Positions 32,793-40,368 of a stretch of DNA of 64,000 nt are shown piece after piece. The notes under the pieces are model-generated. The model was not told the DNA's origin and made no database searches. It was given only the letters and a program-made list of their open reading frames with translations. The first letter of the stretch is position 1; the number at the start of each line of letters is the position of its first letter. The translations under genes and the position numbers were made by a program. The stretch is from positions 40,903 through 104,902 of the forward strand of contig CAZOTT010000001.1 in NCBI GenBank assembly GCA_964582785.1. Direction: 5' to 3'. This DNA comes from JAMOQA01 sp964582785. Its GTDB lineage: Bacteria; Acidobacteriota; Polarisedimenticolia; J045.

Positions 32793-33904
32793 CCCCCCTC
32801 CTCCCGGGCCGCCGCCAGCTGTTCCCGCACGGCCCCGAGCACCATCCCCGGGGTGATCCGGTCCATGCAGGCGAGGCCCTGGGCACACGGAGGGGTGTAC
32901 CCGTACCGGGTGCAGGGCGAGCAGGGCACGCCGTCCGCCCGCACCACGCGGAACCGCCGACCGGGCGGCCCCCACTTCGAGAGCACGCCGGGGCCGAACA
33001 GGTGCACCGTCCGGGTGCCGACGCCGTAGGCCAGGTGGAGGACGCCCGTGTCGGCGGAGACGTAGACGTCCACCTCGGCGACCACCGCCGCCGCCTCTCC
33101 CAGGGTGCAGCGCCCCGCCAGGTTCACGTGGGGAAGTCCCCCGAGTTCCCGGGCGATCCGGCGGGCCGCCCGACCGTCGGCGGGACCGCCCAGCACGACG
33201 ATCGCCACCCCTTCCCCGGCGAGCCGCCGGGCCACCTCCGCGTACCGGGAAGGGGGCCAGCGGCGCTGGGGAATCGAGGCTCCCGGGTGCACGGCGACCC
33301 GCGGGCGCGGCAGCCCCGCGAGCCACTCCCGCGCCCGGGCCACCGCGGCGGGGGCCACGGGATAGAAGGGAGCGTCGGGATCCCAGGAGGGGGTCCGGCC
33401 GGTGGCCGCCCGGGCGAGTTCCAGGAACGACCGCACCTCGTAGAGGTCGAGGTCGTAGGGCACCGTGTCGGTCAGCATCCGGCGCCGGGAGTTGGTCGCG
33501 AACCCCACCCGGCGGGGCGCCCCGGTCGCCCGGGCGACCAGGGCCGACAGCGCGTGCATCTGCTCCGTGTCGATCACCAGGTCGTACCCGCCGCGCAGGA
33601 CGGCGAGAAGCTCCCGCGGCCGGTCGTAGCAGTAGAGGCGATCGACCAGCCCCGTCCCGGCGACGACCCCCCGGTTCCGGCGCTCGCACAGCAGGTCGAT
33701 GCGGGCGGCGGGCCAGCTCTCCCGCAGGTGGCGGAGCATCGGCACGAAGAGCACCGCGTCCCCGATCCCGCCGGGCCGGATCACGAGGACCCGCCGGGGC
33801 GGGGCGGCGGATCCTCCCGCCTCCCGCGAGGGGGGCAGCAGCCGGCAGAGCGGCCGCCCGAGGACGGCATCCAGCATCCTGGTCGCGTCGGCCCGGAGTC
33901 CCAT
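32789..33904 (-). CDS. Glycosyltransferase family 9 (ADP-heptose:LPS heptosyltransferase-like)
   Basis: A 371-residue GT-B enzyme. GT9 signs: VLVIRPGGIGDAVLFVPMLRHLRESWP near the N-terminus, VAVHPGASIPQRRWPPSRYAEVARRL (the HPGAS nucleotide-sugar motif), VNLAGRCTLGEAAAVV and DTGVLHLAYGVGTRTVHLFGP. A cysteine cluster near the C-terminus (CSPCTRYGYTPPCAQGLAC) also appears in many GT9 proteins of unknown sugar specificity. Presumably adds heptose or a related sugar to LPS core. ATG at 33904 is preferred; another ATG at 33925 is in frame. First gene of a three-gene operon with 4-bp overlaps. A TACACT box (33917-33912) just upstream may give a leaderless start. Confidence 0.9.
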   Translation of the reverse strand: MGLRADATRMLDAVLGRPLCRLLPPSREAGGSAAPPRRVLVIRPGGIGDAVLFVPMLRHLRESWPAARIDLLCERRNRGVVAGTGLVDRLYCYDRPRELLAVLRGGYDLVIDTEQMHALSALVARATGAPRRVGFATNSRRRMLTDTVPYDLDLYEVRSFLELARAATGRTPSWDPDAPFYPVAPAAVARAREWLAGLPRPRVAVHPGASIPQRRWPPSRYAEVARRLAGEGVAIVVLGGPADGRAARRIARELGGLPHVNLAGRCTLGEAAAVVAEVDVYVSADTGVLHLAYGVGTRTVHLFGPGVLSKWGPPGRRFRVVRADGVPCSPCTRYGYTPPCAQGLACMDRITPGMVLGAVREQLAAAREEGG

Positions 33905-33932
33905 CGGCGGGAGTGTACCGCGCATCCCGCGC

Positions 33933-33938
33933 TATACT
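33933..33938 (+). promoter_or_regulatory. Predicted -10 element for the outer-membrane protein gene
   Basis: TATACT lies 45 bp before the ATG at 33983 in the short divergent gap. The -35 region is not convincing. Confidence 0.4.
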
Positions 33939-33982
33939 CCGCCCGATCCGCCGGCCCCGCGGGCCGGCCCCGGAGGAAGCCG

Positions 33983-34795
33983 ATGCCAGCGATCCGCTCC
34001 CCGTTCCCCGTCCTGGTCCTGTCCCTGGCCCTCGCGGCCGCCGGGGCCCTCCTTCCCGCCGCCGCGGGAGACGAGGGCGCCTTCCGGATGCCCGGGGGGT
34101 ACGCGTGGGACGCGGGCCGGGTCGACACGATGTGGCTCGAGGTGCTCCTCGAGTACCGGGACCTCGGAAGCGCGCCGTTTCAGCCGGCGGCCGACGACCT
34201 GGTGACGACGTTCACCGGAGCCTTCCTGCCCCTCCCGAACCTGGAGGTCGGCTTCGCCGCGCCCTACGTCTCCCGGGACTTCGACGACGGTCGTCTCGGC
34301 AGCCCTTCCGGCCTCGGCGACGTGGCCGCCTGGGCGAAGCTGCGGTTGGGGAACACGGGCAACGCCGCGTGGTCCCTCGGCGCCGGCCTTTCCCTGCCCA
34401 CCGGCGACGAGGACGACTTCCTCGGCACCGGGAACCTGGACCCCGCACTGTGGATCGCGGCGGGGGTCCCGACGCGGGGGGACGCCTTCGTCCAGGCCCA
34501 CGTCGGCCTGCGCGCCAACGGGGACTTCGACGGGGCCGGGCTCCGGGCCGACGGGAAGACTTCCGTCATCATCGGCTTCGGGGGCTTCCTCCCCACCGCC
34601 AGCGGCATGACGGTCTTCGCCTCGTTCGACCTCGAGACCGAGCGGTGGGACGGGGGAGACTCGGCGGCTTCCCTGCTCGGCGGAGCGCGCTGGCCGATCT
34701 CGGAAAGCTGGCAGGTCGAGGCGAAGGCGTCGGTGGGCCTGGCCGACGCCGCCCCCGACCTGACCCTGGGCCTGGGCCTGGTCTTCCATCCCTGA
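33983..34795 (+). CDS. Predicted outer-membrane beta-barrel protein (transporter/MetA-pathway-like)
   Basis: A 270-residue exported protein. Signal peptide 1-29 (ending PAAAG). The mature part alternates short beta strands and turns: ADDLVTTFTGAFLPLPNLEVGFAAPYVSRDF, LGDVAAWAKLRLGN, SLGAGLSLPTGDEDDFLGTGNLD, and it ends LTLGLGLVFHP, a typical last barrel strand. GLGD and the SLPTGDE segment are shared with the PF13557-type outer-membrane transporter family; substrate unknown. ATG after GGAGGAAGCCG. A monocistronic gene, convergent with the HAD hydrolase. Confidence 0.75.
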   Translation: MPAIRSPFPVLVLSLALAAAGALLPAAAGDEGAFRMPGGYAWDAGRVDTMWLEVLLEYRDLGSAPFQPAADDLVTTFTGAFLPLPNLEVGFAAPYVSRDFDDGRLGSPSGLGDVAAWAKLRLGNTGNAAWSLGAGLSLPTGDEDDFLGTGNLDPALWIAAGVPTRGDAFVQAHVGLRANGDFDGAGLRADGKTSVIIGFGGFLPTASGMTVFASFDLETERWDGGDSAASLLGGARWPISESWQVEAKASVGLADAAPDLTLGLGLVFHP

Positions 34796-34849
34796 TCCGC
34801 GGCCGGCGGGCCGGGAAAGCCGACCCGAAAGTTTCGCGCCACCACGGGG

Positions 34850-35551
34850 TCAGGGGCCGACCAGGGCGGGCAGCTCGGTGATCTCCCGGATGCGGGGGCA
34901 GTCCGCTCCCGGCCAGGCTTCCCACCGGTCGACGAGGACCGGCGTGATCCCGGCCGCCCGGGCTCCCTCCACGTCGTAGGCCGGCACGTCCCCCACGTGA
35001 ACGGCGGCGGCGGGAGGCACCCCCAGGCGGTCCAGGGCCACGCGGAAGATCGCCGGGTCGGGCTTCGCCACCCCGACCCGGTGGGAATCCACCACCAGGT
35101 CGAGCAGGTCGGCGAGGCCCGCGTCCCGCAGGTCCGCCTCCACCTGGCCCTCCGCGTTGCTGACGACGGCGAGGGAGAAGCCGGCGGCCCGCAGGCGGGC
35201 CAGGGTCTCCCGGGCGCCGGGAACCGGCCGGCGCCAGAGTCCCACCCTGCGGTTCGCCTCCCACAGCAGCCCCAGCGCCGCCGGGATCCGTTCCCGGGGA
35301 ACCCCGGCCCCCGCGAGCACCCGGCCGAAGTAGCCGTCCCACAGCTCCCGGGGCGCGACGCCGCGCCGGACGGCACCGTCCGCCCAGCGGCGGGCGGGGC
35401 CCTCGGCACGGCGCCGCCCTTCCCCGTCCGGGACGATTCCCAGGGGTTCGAGGGCCGCCGCCAGGCGCCGGTCGTCCAGGTCGATCAGGGTGCCGCCCGC
35501 GTCCAGCAGCACCGCCCGCACTCCCTCGATCTTCCCGCTGCTCGTCGCCAC
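34850..35551 (-). CDS. HAD-superfamily hydrolase (subfamily IA)
   Basis: A 233-residue phosphatase-like protein. Motif I is LLDAGGTL (near residues 15-22): the nucleophile Asp is present but the second Asp (general acid/base) is Gly, a variant common in one branch of this family. Motif II is SLAVVSNAEG, motif III is the Lys in GVAKPDPAIF, and motif IV is HVGDVPAYDVEGARAAG. The helical cap lies at about 25-105. GTG start at 35551. Substrate unknown. The open frame continues far upstream antisense to the next gene, which is not coding. Confidence 0.88.
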   Translation of the reverse strand: MATSSGKIEGVRAVLLDAGGTLIDLDDRRLAAALEPLGIVPDGEGRRRAEGPARRWADGAVRRGVAPRELWDGYFGRVLAGAGVPRERIPAALGLLWEANRRVGLWRRPVPGARETLARLRAAGFSLAVVSNAEGQVEADLRDAGLADLLDLVVDSHRVGVAKPDPAIFRVALDRLGVPPAAAVHVGDVPAYDVEGARAAGITPVLVDRWEAWPGADCPRIREITELPALVGP

Positions 35552-35590
35552 GCCCGTTCCTCGCCGCGTGTGTCCCCCTCCTGCCGGCGG

Positions 35591-35596
35591 TAGATT
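35591..35596 (+). promoter_or_regulatory. Predicted -10 element for the secreted beta-rich protein gene
   Basis: TAGATT lies 46 bp before the ATG at 35643, in the divergent gap to the HAD gene. No strong -35 was found. Confidence 0.35.
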
Positions 35597-35642
35597 CTCC
35601 CATGACCCCCGGGTTCCTCCGGGGGGAAACAGGGAGCCGTCC

Positions 35643-37121
35643 ATGCGCCAGTCCCCCTCCTGCCGAGCCCTGGCCCTCCTCGTGGCGTTCTTCCCGGGGA
35701 TCGTCCCCGCCTTCTCCGAGCCGGTGGAACTCCCGGTCGAGGCGCCCCTCGGGGCGGGAAGGGTCGTCGTCGAACTCGACGACTCCCGGGTCCACGTCCT
35801 CGTGGACCCGGACGCGGAACCCTCGGTGAAGATCGTCGACCTGGAGAACGGCGAGGACGGCCACGGGTACGCCCTCGTCGAGGAGGCGAAGGGCACCCTG
35901 CGCCTCGGCCGGCCCCACGGGGACGAGGAGACCGCCCCGCGCCTCGCGATCGACCTGGTCGTCACCCCCTCCCACGTCCTCGAGGTCTCCGGGCGCAACC
36001 TGGACGTGGAGGTGGAAACCACCGACACGGGCGACGAGCCGGGCGCACCGGACGCGGAGGGGGACGGGAGCGGGCGGCCGCCGGCCCGGCGCGCCCTCCG
36101 GGGGGCCCGCCTCGCGATCGACGTGGGGGACTCCTCCGTGACGGTCACCGGCGGGCAGGCGATCGCGGTCTCCGCCACCGGTTCCCGGATCGAGCTGGAG
36201 GGGACCGGGGGACCCCTGTCCCTCGACCTGGACGGCGGATCCGTGGAGGTCCGCCACCACGTGGGACCCGTCCGGGTTCGGGGAGCCTCCGCCGAGTTCG
36301 TGCTCGAGGATCTGGGCGGGGCCCTGCGGTACGACCTGGACGGCGGATCGCTGACCCTCCGCGGCGGGAACGGGACCGCGGACGGGTCGGCGGACGGGGC
36401 CACCCTGGCGGTGGAACGCTGGGGGGGCTCGTTCCTCGTCCGGGGGGACGAGGACCACGTGGAGGCCCGGGACCTGCCGGAGCCGGACGCCAAGCTGCAG
36501 GTCTCGGGCGCGCGCCACGAGGTGGTCGCCGAGAACCTGGCCGGCGCGCTCTTCGTCGACCTCGCGGACGGAACGGTCTCCGCCCGGAACGTGGGCGCCC
36601 GCCTCAGCCTCCGGCTGCGGGAGGGCGCCGAGGCGGAGGTGCGGGCGGTGGGGGACGGGGCGGACATCCGGCTCGAGGAGGACGCCCGGGCGAAGGTCGA
36701 ACGGGTCGCCCGCCGGACCTCGGCCCGGGTCGACGGGGCCACCCTCGTCCTCGACGGGTGCCGGGAACTCCTGGGAAAGGTGCAGGACGGTTCCCTCGAG
36801 GCCACCCTGCTTGCCGGGCGGGCCCGGGTCACCGCCACCGACGCGGAGGTGAGCCTCGACCTGTCCCGCTCGAACCAGGATCACCAGCTCACCCTGGCCG
36901 GTTCCTCCCGGGCCCGGGTGACGCTGCGCGACCCGTGCCGGGTGCGGGTCCCCGGGGGGGCGGAGGACGACAGCGTGCTGGTCTCGGGGTGCGAGGTGAT
37001 CGGCCCGGACGCCCGCCGGCCGCCTCCCGTGACCCGGGGCCGCCTCCGCCGGCGGCGGGTCGTGACCCTGAACGCGGAGGTCGGGGAGGACGCGGCCCTC
37101 GAGGTGAACGCGGCCCCCTGA
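35643..37121 (+). CDS. Secreted beta-rich protein of unknown function (DUF4097/adhesin-like architecture)
   Basis: A 492-residue exported protein with a signal peptide (1-24, ending PAFSE). The mature protein is a long series of short repeating beta units, for example LDLDGGSVEVRHHVGPVRV, RYDLDGGSLTLRGGNGT, LFVDLADGTVSARNVG and LEEDARAKVERVARR. A spacing of about 20 residues suggests a solenoid or stacked-sheet fold like the DUF4097 putative adhesins. Cysteines near the C-terminus may form disulfides. A basic patch (RRPPPVTRGRLRRRR) lies before the last strand. No enzyme motifs. Function not assigned. Confidence 0.7.
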   Translation: MRQSPSCRALALLVAFFPGIVPAFSEPVELPVEAPLGAGRVVVELDDSRVHVLVDPDAEPSVKIVDLENGEDGHGYALVEEAKGTLRLGRPHGDEETAPRLAIDLVVTPSHVLEVSGRNLDVEVETTDTGDEPGAPDAEGDGSGRPPARRALRGARLAIDVGDSSVTVTGGQAIAVSATGSRIELEGTGGPLSLDLDGGSVEVRHHVGPVRVRGASAEFVLEDLGGALRYDLDGGSLTLRGGNGTADGSADGATLAVERWGGSFLVRGDEDHVEARDLPEPDAKLQVSGARHEVVAENLAGALFVDLADGTVSARNVGARLSLRLREGAEAEVRAVGDGADIRLEEDARAKVERVARRTSARVDGATLVLDGCRELLGKVQDGSLEATLLAGRARVTATDAEVSLDLSRSNQDHQLTLAGSSRARVTLRDPCRVRVPGGAEDDSVLVSGCEVIGPDARRPPPVTRGRLRRRRVVTLNAEVGEDAALEVNAAP

Positions 37122-37129
37122 GCGGGGCC

Positions 37130-37762
37130 TCAGGTCTCCGGGGGCAGGTCGGAGGCGATCCGGGTGGCCCGGCGGTGGAAGGCGGCGACGGCGCGGACCG
37201 TCAGCCACAGCCCGGTCCCGATCACGAGGGCCGCCAGCACGGCGGCGAGGACGGCGAGGACGGAGCCCGCGAGCGACAGCAGGTCCTCGATCCCGGAGAG
37301 AACGGGGCTCGCGGCCCCCCCGGTCCCCAGGGTGGACAGGAGCCGGATCTTCGCCTTCACGAGGTGGACACCCCCGGCGATCGAGCCCCCGAGCACCAGC
37401 CCGATGACCGCGGCGGGAAGGGGCGGGAGATCCCGGAGGCTGGCCGCCACGACGAGCATCCCGGCCAGGGGCCGGACGACGGTCTGGACCACGTCGAGGG
37501 CGTGGTCCACCACCGGCACCTTGTCCGCGACGATCTCGACGACGACGGCGACCCCGAAGACGACGAGGGCGGGGGTGGAAGCGATCCAGGCGAAGGCGGG
37601 ATTCAGCTCGAGGGGACGGCCGAGAACCACCTCCGCGGCCCCGAGCCGCACCGCGAGGCCGACGACGAAGGGGGGAAGGAAGGCGCGGAGCCCGCAGCTG
37701 GCGGCGAGGGAGATCCCCGCCAGCACCTGGATGGCCAGCCCGAGGAGAGAGGTGTCCGTCAC
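37130..37762 (-). CDS. DUF4126 membrane protein
   Basis: A 210-residue membrane protein with about five hydrophobic segments. The DUF4126 pattern is visible: GISLAASCGLRAFLPPFVVGLA at the start (about 15-36), FAWIASTPALVVFGVAVVVEIVADKVPVVDHALDVVQTVVRPLAG in the middle, and GGSIAGGVHLVKAKIRLLSTLGTGG near 130-150. Function unknown for the family. It sits convergent with the beta-rich protein gene and divergent from the efflux operon. Confidence 0.87.
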   Translation of the reverse strand: MTDTSLLGLAIQVLAGISLAASCGLRAFLPPFVVGLAVRLGAAEVVLGRPLELNPAFAWIASTPALVVFGVAVVVEIVADKVPVVDHALDVVQTVVRPLAGMLVVAASLRDLPPLPAAVIGLVLGGSIAGGVHLVKAKIRLLSTLGTGGAASPVLSGIEDLLSLAGSVLAVLAAVLAALVIGTGLWLTVRAVAAFHRRATRIASDLPPET

Positions 37763-37840
37763 GCCGCGCCCTCCGCGGGCCGTTCACCGGGCGGGCCCCG
37801 CCGCTGGCGGCTCCGCCCGGGAGGCGGCCCCGCCCCATGC

Positions 37841-37846
37841 TATCGT
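37841..37846 (+). promoter_or_regulatory. Predicted -10 element for the efflux operon
   Basis: TATCGT lies 42 bp before the ATG of the TolC-like gene. No clear -35 and no TetR/MarR-type palindrome was noticed nearby. Confidence 0.3.
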
Positions 37847-37888
37847 CCCCCTCCTCGGCGGGGAACCCCGCCCCCGCCCGGAAGGTCG

Positions 37889-39301
37889 ATGCGCGCACCC
37901 CTCCCGGTCCTCCTCGCGACCCTGGCCGTGGTTCCCCCGGGGGGAACCGCCCGCGCCGGGGAACCCGGCAGCGGGGGCCCGGTCCCCGCCGGCCTCACCG
38001 TGGAACAGGCGGTGGAACTCGCCCTGGCGCGGCACCCGGGCGTGCGCGCGGCCCGCGAGCGGCTCCGGGAGCTGGACGCGAAGGTCCGGGAAGCGCGGGC
38101 GGCGGCCCTCCCCACCGTGGAGGGGCGGGCGTCCACCGTCCGCAACCGGGACCCAGGGCTGCTGAACAGTCCGAACTTCCACTCCCTGGCGGACAGCCCC
38201 TTCTTCGACCCGTCGTTCCTCCGGCCCGTCCCGGTCACCACGTACGACTGGCGGGTCGCCATCGACCAGGTGCTCTGGTCCTTCGGGAAGATCCGGGAGG
38301 GGATCCGGGCCTCCCGGGTCCTGGTCGAGAAGGCCCGGGAGGAGATCCGGCAGGAGGAGGCCGACGTGGCCCGGGACGCCGTGGTCGCCCTCTACGACCT
38401 GGCCCTGGCCCGGGAGCGCCTGGCCGTCCTCGCGGCGGAGCGGGCGTCCCGGGAGCAGGAGGTGGCCCGGGCGCGGGACCTGCTGGACGCGGGAGCGGGC
38501 ACCCGCCTCGCCCTGCTCCAGGCCCGGGCGGCCCTGGCCGGGCTGGCCCCGCGGGAGCTGGAGGTCCGCGGCGAGATCGCCCGGGCCCGGGCCCGGCTGG
38601 CCGAGGCCCTCGGGCTTCCCGGTGGCACCCCCCCGGACCCGGCCGAGGGACTTCTCGACGGGGTCGCCCTGCCTCCCCCGCCTCCCCTTTCCGCCCTCCT
38701 CTCCGCGGTGGACCGCCGGCCCGAGATCCGCGCCCTGGCGGAGGAAGGGCGGGCCCTCGCCATCCAGCGGCGGGCGACCCGGGCGGACCTGCTTCCCGAG
38801 CTGAAGTTCTCGGGCACCCTCGGCGTCCGCACGATCTGGCAGGACAGCCTGGCGGACCCGGACTACCGCTCCTGGGACGCCGGGATCTTCCTTTCCTGGA
38901 CCCTGGCCGACGGGGGCCGGACCCGGGCGGTCCTGGACGGGATCCGCTCCCGGGAACGGCAGAACCTCCTGGAACGGGAGCGGGTCCGGGGGGAAGTGGC
39001 GCGGGACCTGGCGTCGGCCCTGGCGGACTACCGGCAGGCCCGGGCCGCGGTGGCGGCCGCCCGGGAATCGGTGGCGGCGGCGGAGGAGGCCCGGCGGGTG
39101 GCCGCCGAGGAGCGGCGCTGGGGGGCCGCCACCCACCTGGAGCTGCTCGAGGCGGACCGGGCGCTGACCGAGGCCCGCTTCCAGCGCCTCGGCGCCCTCC
39201 ACGACGCGGCGGTGGCCCTGGCCGAGCTGCGGGCCCTCCTGGGGATCCTGCCCGGCGCCCCCCTCCCCGGGACCGCCCCGCCCCCTGGAGGCTCGCGATG
39301 A
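37889..39301 (+). CDS. TolC-family outer-membrane efflux channel
   Basis: A 470-residue exported protein. Signal peptide about 1-23. Two homologous halves of the outer efflux protein family are visible, each beginning with a LTVEQAVELALARHPGVRAA-like or PEIRALAEEGRALAIQRRATRADLLPEL-like block, rich in long coiled-coil helices (EKAREEIRQEEADVARDAVVALYDLALARERLA). It would form the trimeric duct that links the periplasmic adaptor to the outside. Stop overlaps the adaptor gene (ATGA). First gene of a three-gene tripartite efflux operon. Confidence 0.92.
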   Translation: MRAPLPVLLATLAVVPPGGTARAGEPGSGGPVPAGLTVEQAVELALARHPGVRAARERLRELDAKVREARAAALPTVEGRASTVRNRDPGLLNSPNFHSLADSPFFDPSFLRPVPVTTYDWRVAIDQVLWSFGKIREGIRASRVLVEKAREEIRQEEADVARDAVVALYDLALARERLAVLAAERASREQEVARARDLLDAGAGTRLALLQARAALAGLAPRELEVRGEIARARARLAEALGLPGGTPPDPAEGLLDGVALPPPPPLSALLSAVDRRPEIRALAEEGRALAIQRRATRADLLPELKFSGTLGVRTIWQDSLADPDYRSWDAGIFLSWTLADGGRTRAVLDGIRSRERQNLLERERVRGEVARDLASALADYRQARAAVAAARESVAAAEEARRVAAEERRWGAATHLELLEADRALTEARFQRLGALHDAAVALAELRALLGILPGAPLPGTAPPPGGSR

Positions 39302-40368
39302 ACCGTTGCCCGGGTACCCTCTTCCTCGTCCCCCTGCTGCTCCTCGCCGGTTGCGGTTCCGGCTCTCCCGGGACGGCGCCGGCGCCGGCATCCGGGCACG
39401 AGGTTCCCCCCGTCCCGGTGCGGGTGCGGGAGGTCCGCCCCGGGCGGTTCCGGGAATCCCTGGAGCTGACCGGCACCCTGGAACCGCGGACCGAGGTCAC
39501 GGTTTCCACGGAGAACGGGGGGCTCGTGCGCGAGCTCGGGTTCGAGAAGGGAGACCGGGTCGACCGGGACCGGGTCCTGGCCCGGGTCGGAGACGACCTG
39601 GCCGAGAGCCGGCTGGCCCAGGCACGGGCGGACCTGGCGGCCGCCGAGGCGAACTTCACCAAGGTTTCCCGGCTGTTCGAGCGCCGGGCGGTGCCGCGCC
39701 AGGACCTGGTCGCCGCCACCTCCCGCCGGGACCGGGAACGGGCCCGTGTCCGGGAGCTGGAGCTGCTCCTCGAGCGGGCGGTCGTCCGGGCCCCCATCGC
39801 GGGGGTCGCGGTGGACCGGCCGGTGGAGGTGGGCGAGGTCCTCGCCCCCGGCACCCGGATCACCACCCTCCAGGACACCGACCGGCTGAAGGTCCGCGTC
39901 GACGTCCCGGACGGCGAGGTCTCCTGGATCCGGCCCGGAACCGGCGCCGAGGTGCGGGTCGACGCCGTGCCGGACAGGACGTTCTCCGCCCGGGTGACGT
40001 TCGTCGGCCCGGCGGCCGACCCCTCCACCCGGACCTTCCCGGTGGAGCTCCTGCTGGACAACCGGCGCGGCGAGCTCCGTCCCGGCATGGTGGCCCGGGT
40101 GCGCCTCCTGCACCCGCCCCGGGAGGACGCCATCGTCGTGCCCCTGGACGCGGTCCTCCGGCGTTCCGGCGGGTTCGTCGCCTTCGTCGTCGAGGGAGGC
40201 GTCGCCCGCGAGCGCCGGGTCGAGCCCGGGGCGCGGGCCGGGGGGAGGGTTCTCGTCCGCCGGGGTCTCGCCCCCGGCGACCTCCTGGTGGTCGCCGGGC
40301 AGCGGGACCTGGCCGACGGCCGCCCCGTCACGGTGACCGGCAGGCAGCCCCCGGGGAACGCGCCGTGA
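39298..40368 (+). CDS. RND efflux periplasmic adaptor lipoprotein (HlyD/MFP family)
   Basis: A 356-residue membrane-fusion protein. Signal peptide with lipobox LLLLAGC (lipidated Cys near residue 19). Domains in order: beta-barrel/lipoyl half (GTLEPRTEVTVSTENGGLVRELGFEKGDRVDR), a short helical hairpin (LAQARADLAAAEANFTKVSRLFERRAVPRQDL), second lipoyl half (VVRAPIAGVAVDRPVEVGEVL), beta-barrel and membrane-proximal domain. Coupled by 4-bp overlaps to both the TolC-like gene before and the pump gene after, so it bridges the two. Confidence 0.93.
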   Translation: MNRCPGTLFLVPLLLLAGCGSGSPGTAPAPASGHEVPPVPVRVREVRPGRFRESLELTGTLEPRTEVTVSTENGGLVRELGFEKGDRVDRDRVLARVGDDLAESRLAQARADLAAAEANFTKVSRLFERRAVPRQDLVAATSRRDRERARVRELELLLERAVVRAPIAGVAVDRPVEVGEVLAPGTRITTLQDTDRLKVRVDVPDGEVSWIRPGTGAEVRVDAVPDRTFSARVTFVGPAADPSTRTFPVELLLDNRRGELRPGMVARVRLLHPPREDAIVVPLDAVLRRSGGFVAFVVEGGVARERRVEPGARAGGRVLVRRGLAPGDLLVVAGQRDLADGRPVTVTGRQPPGNAP

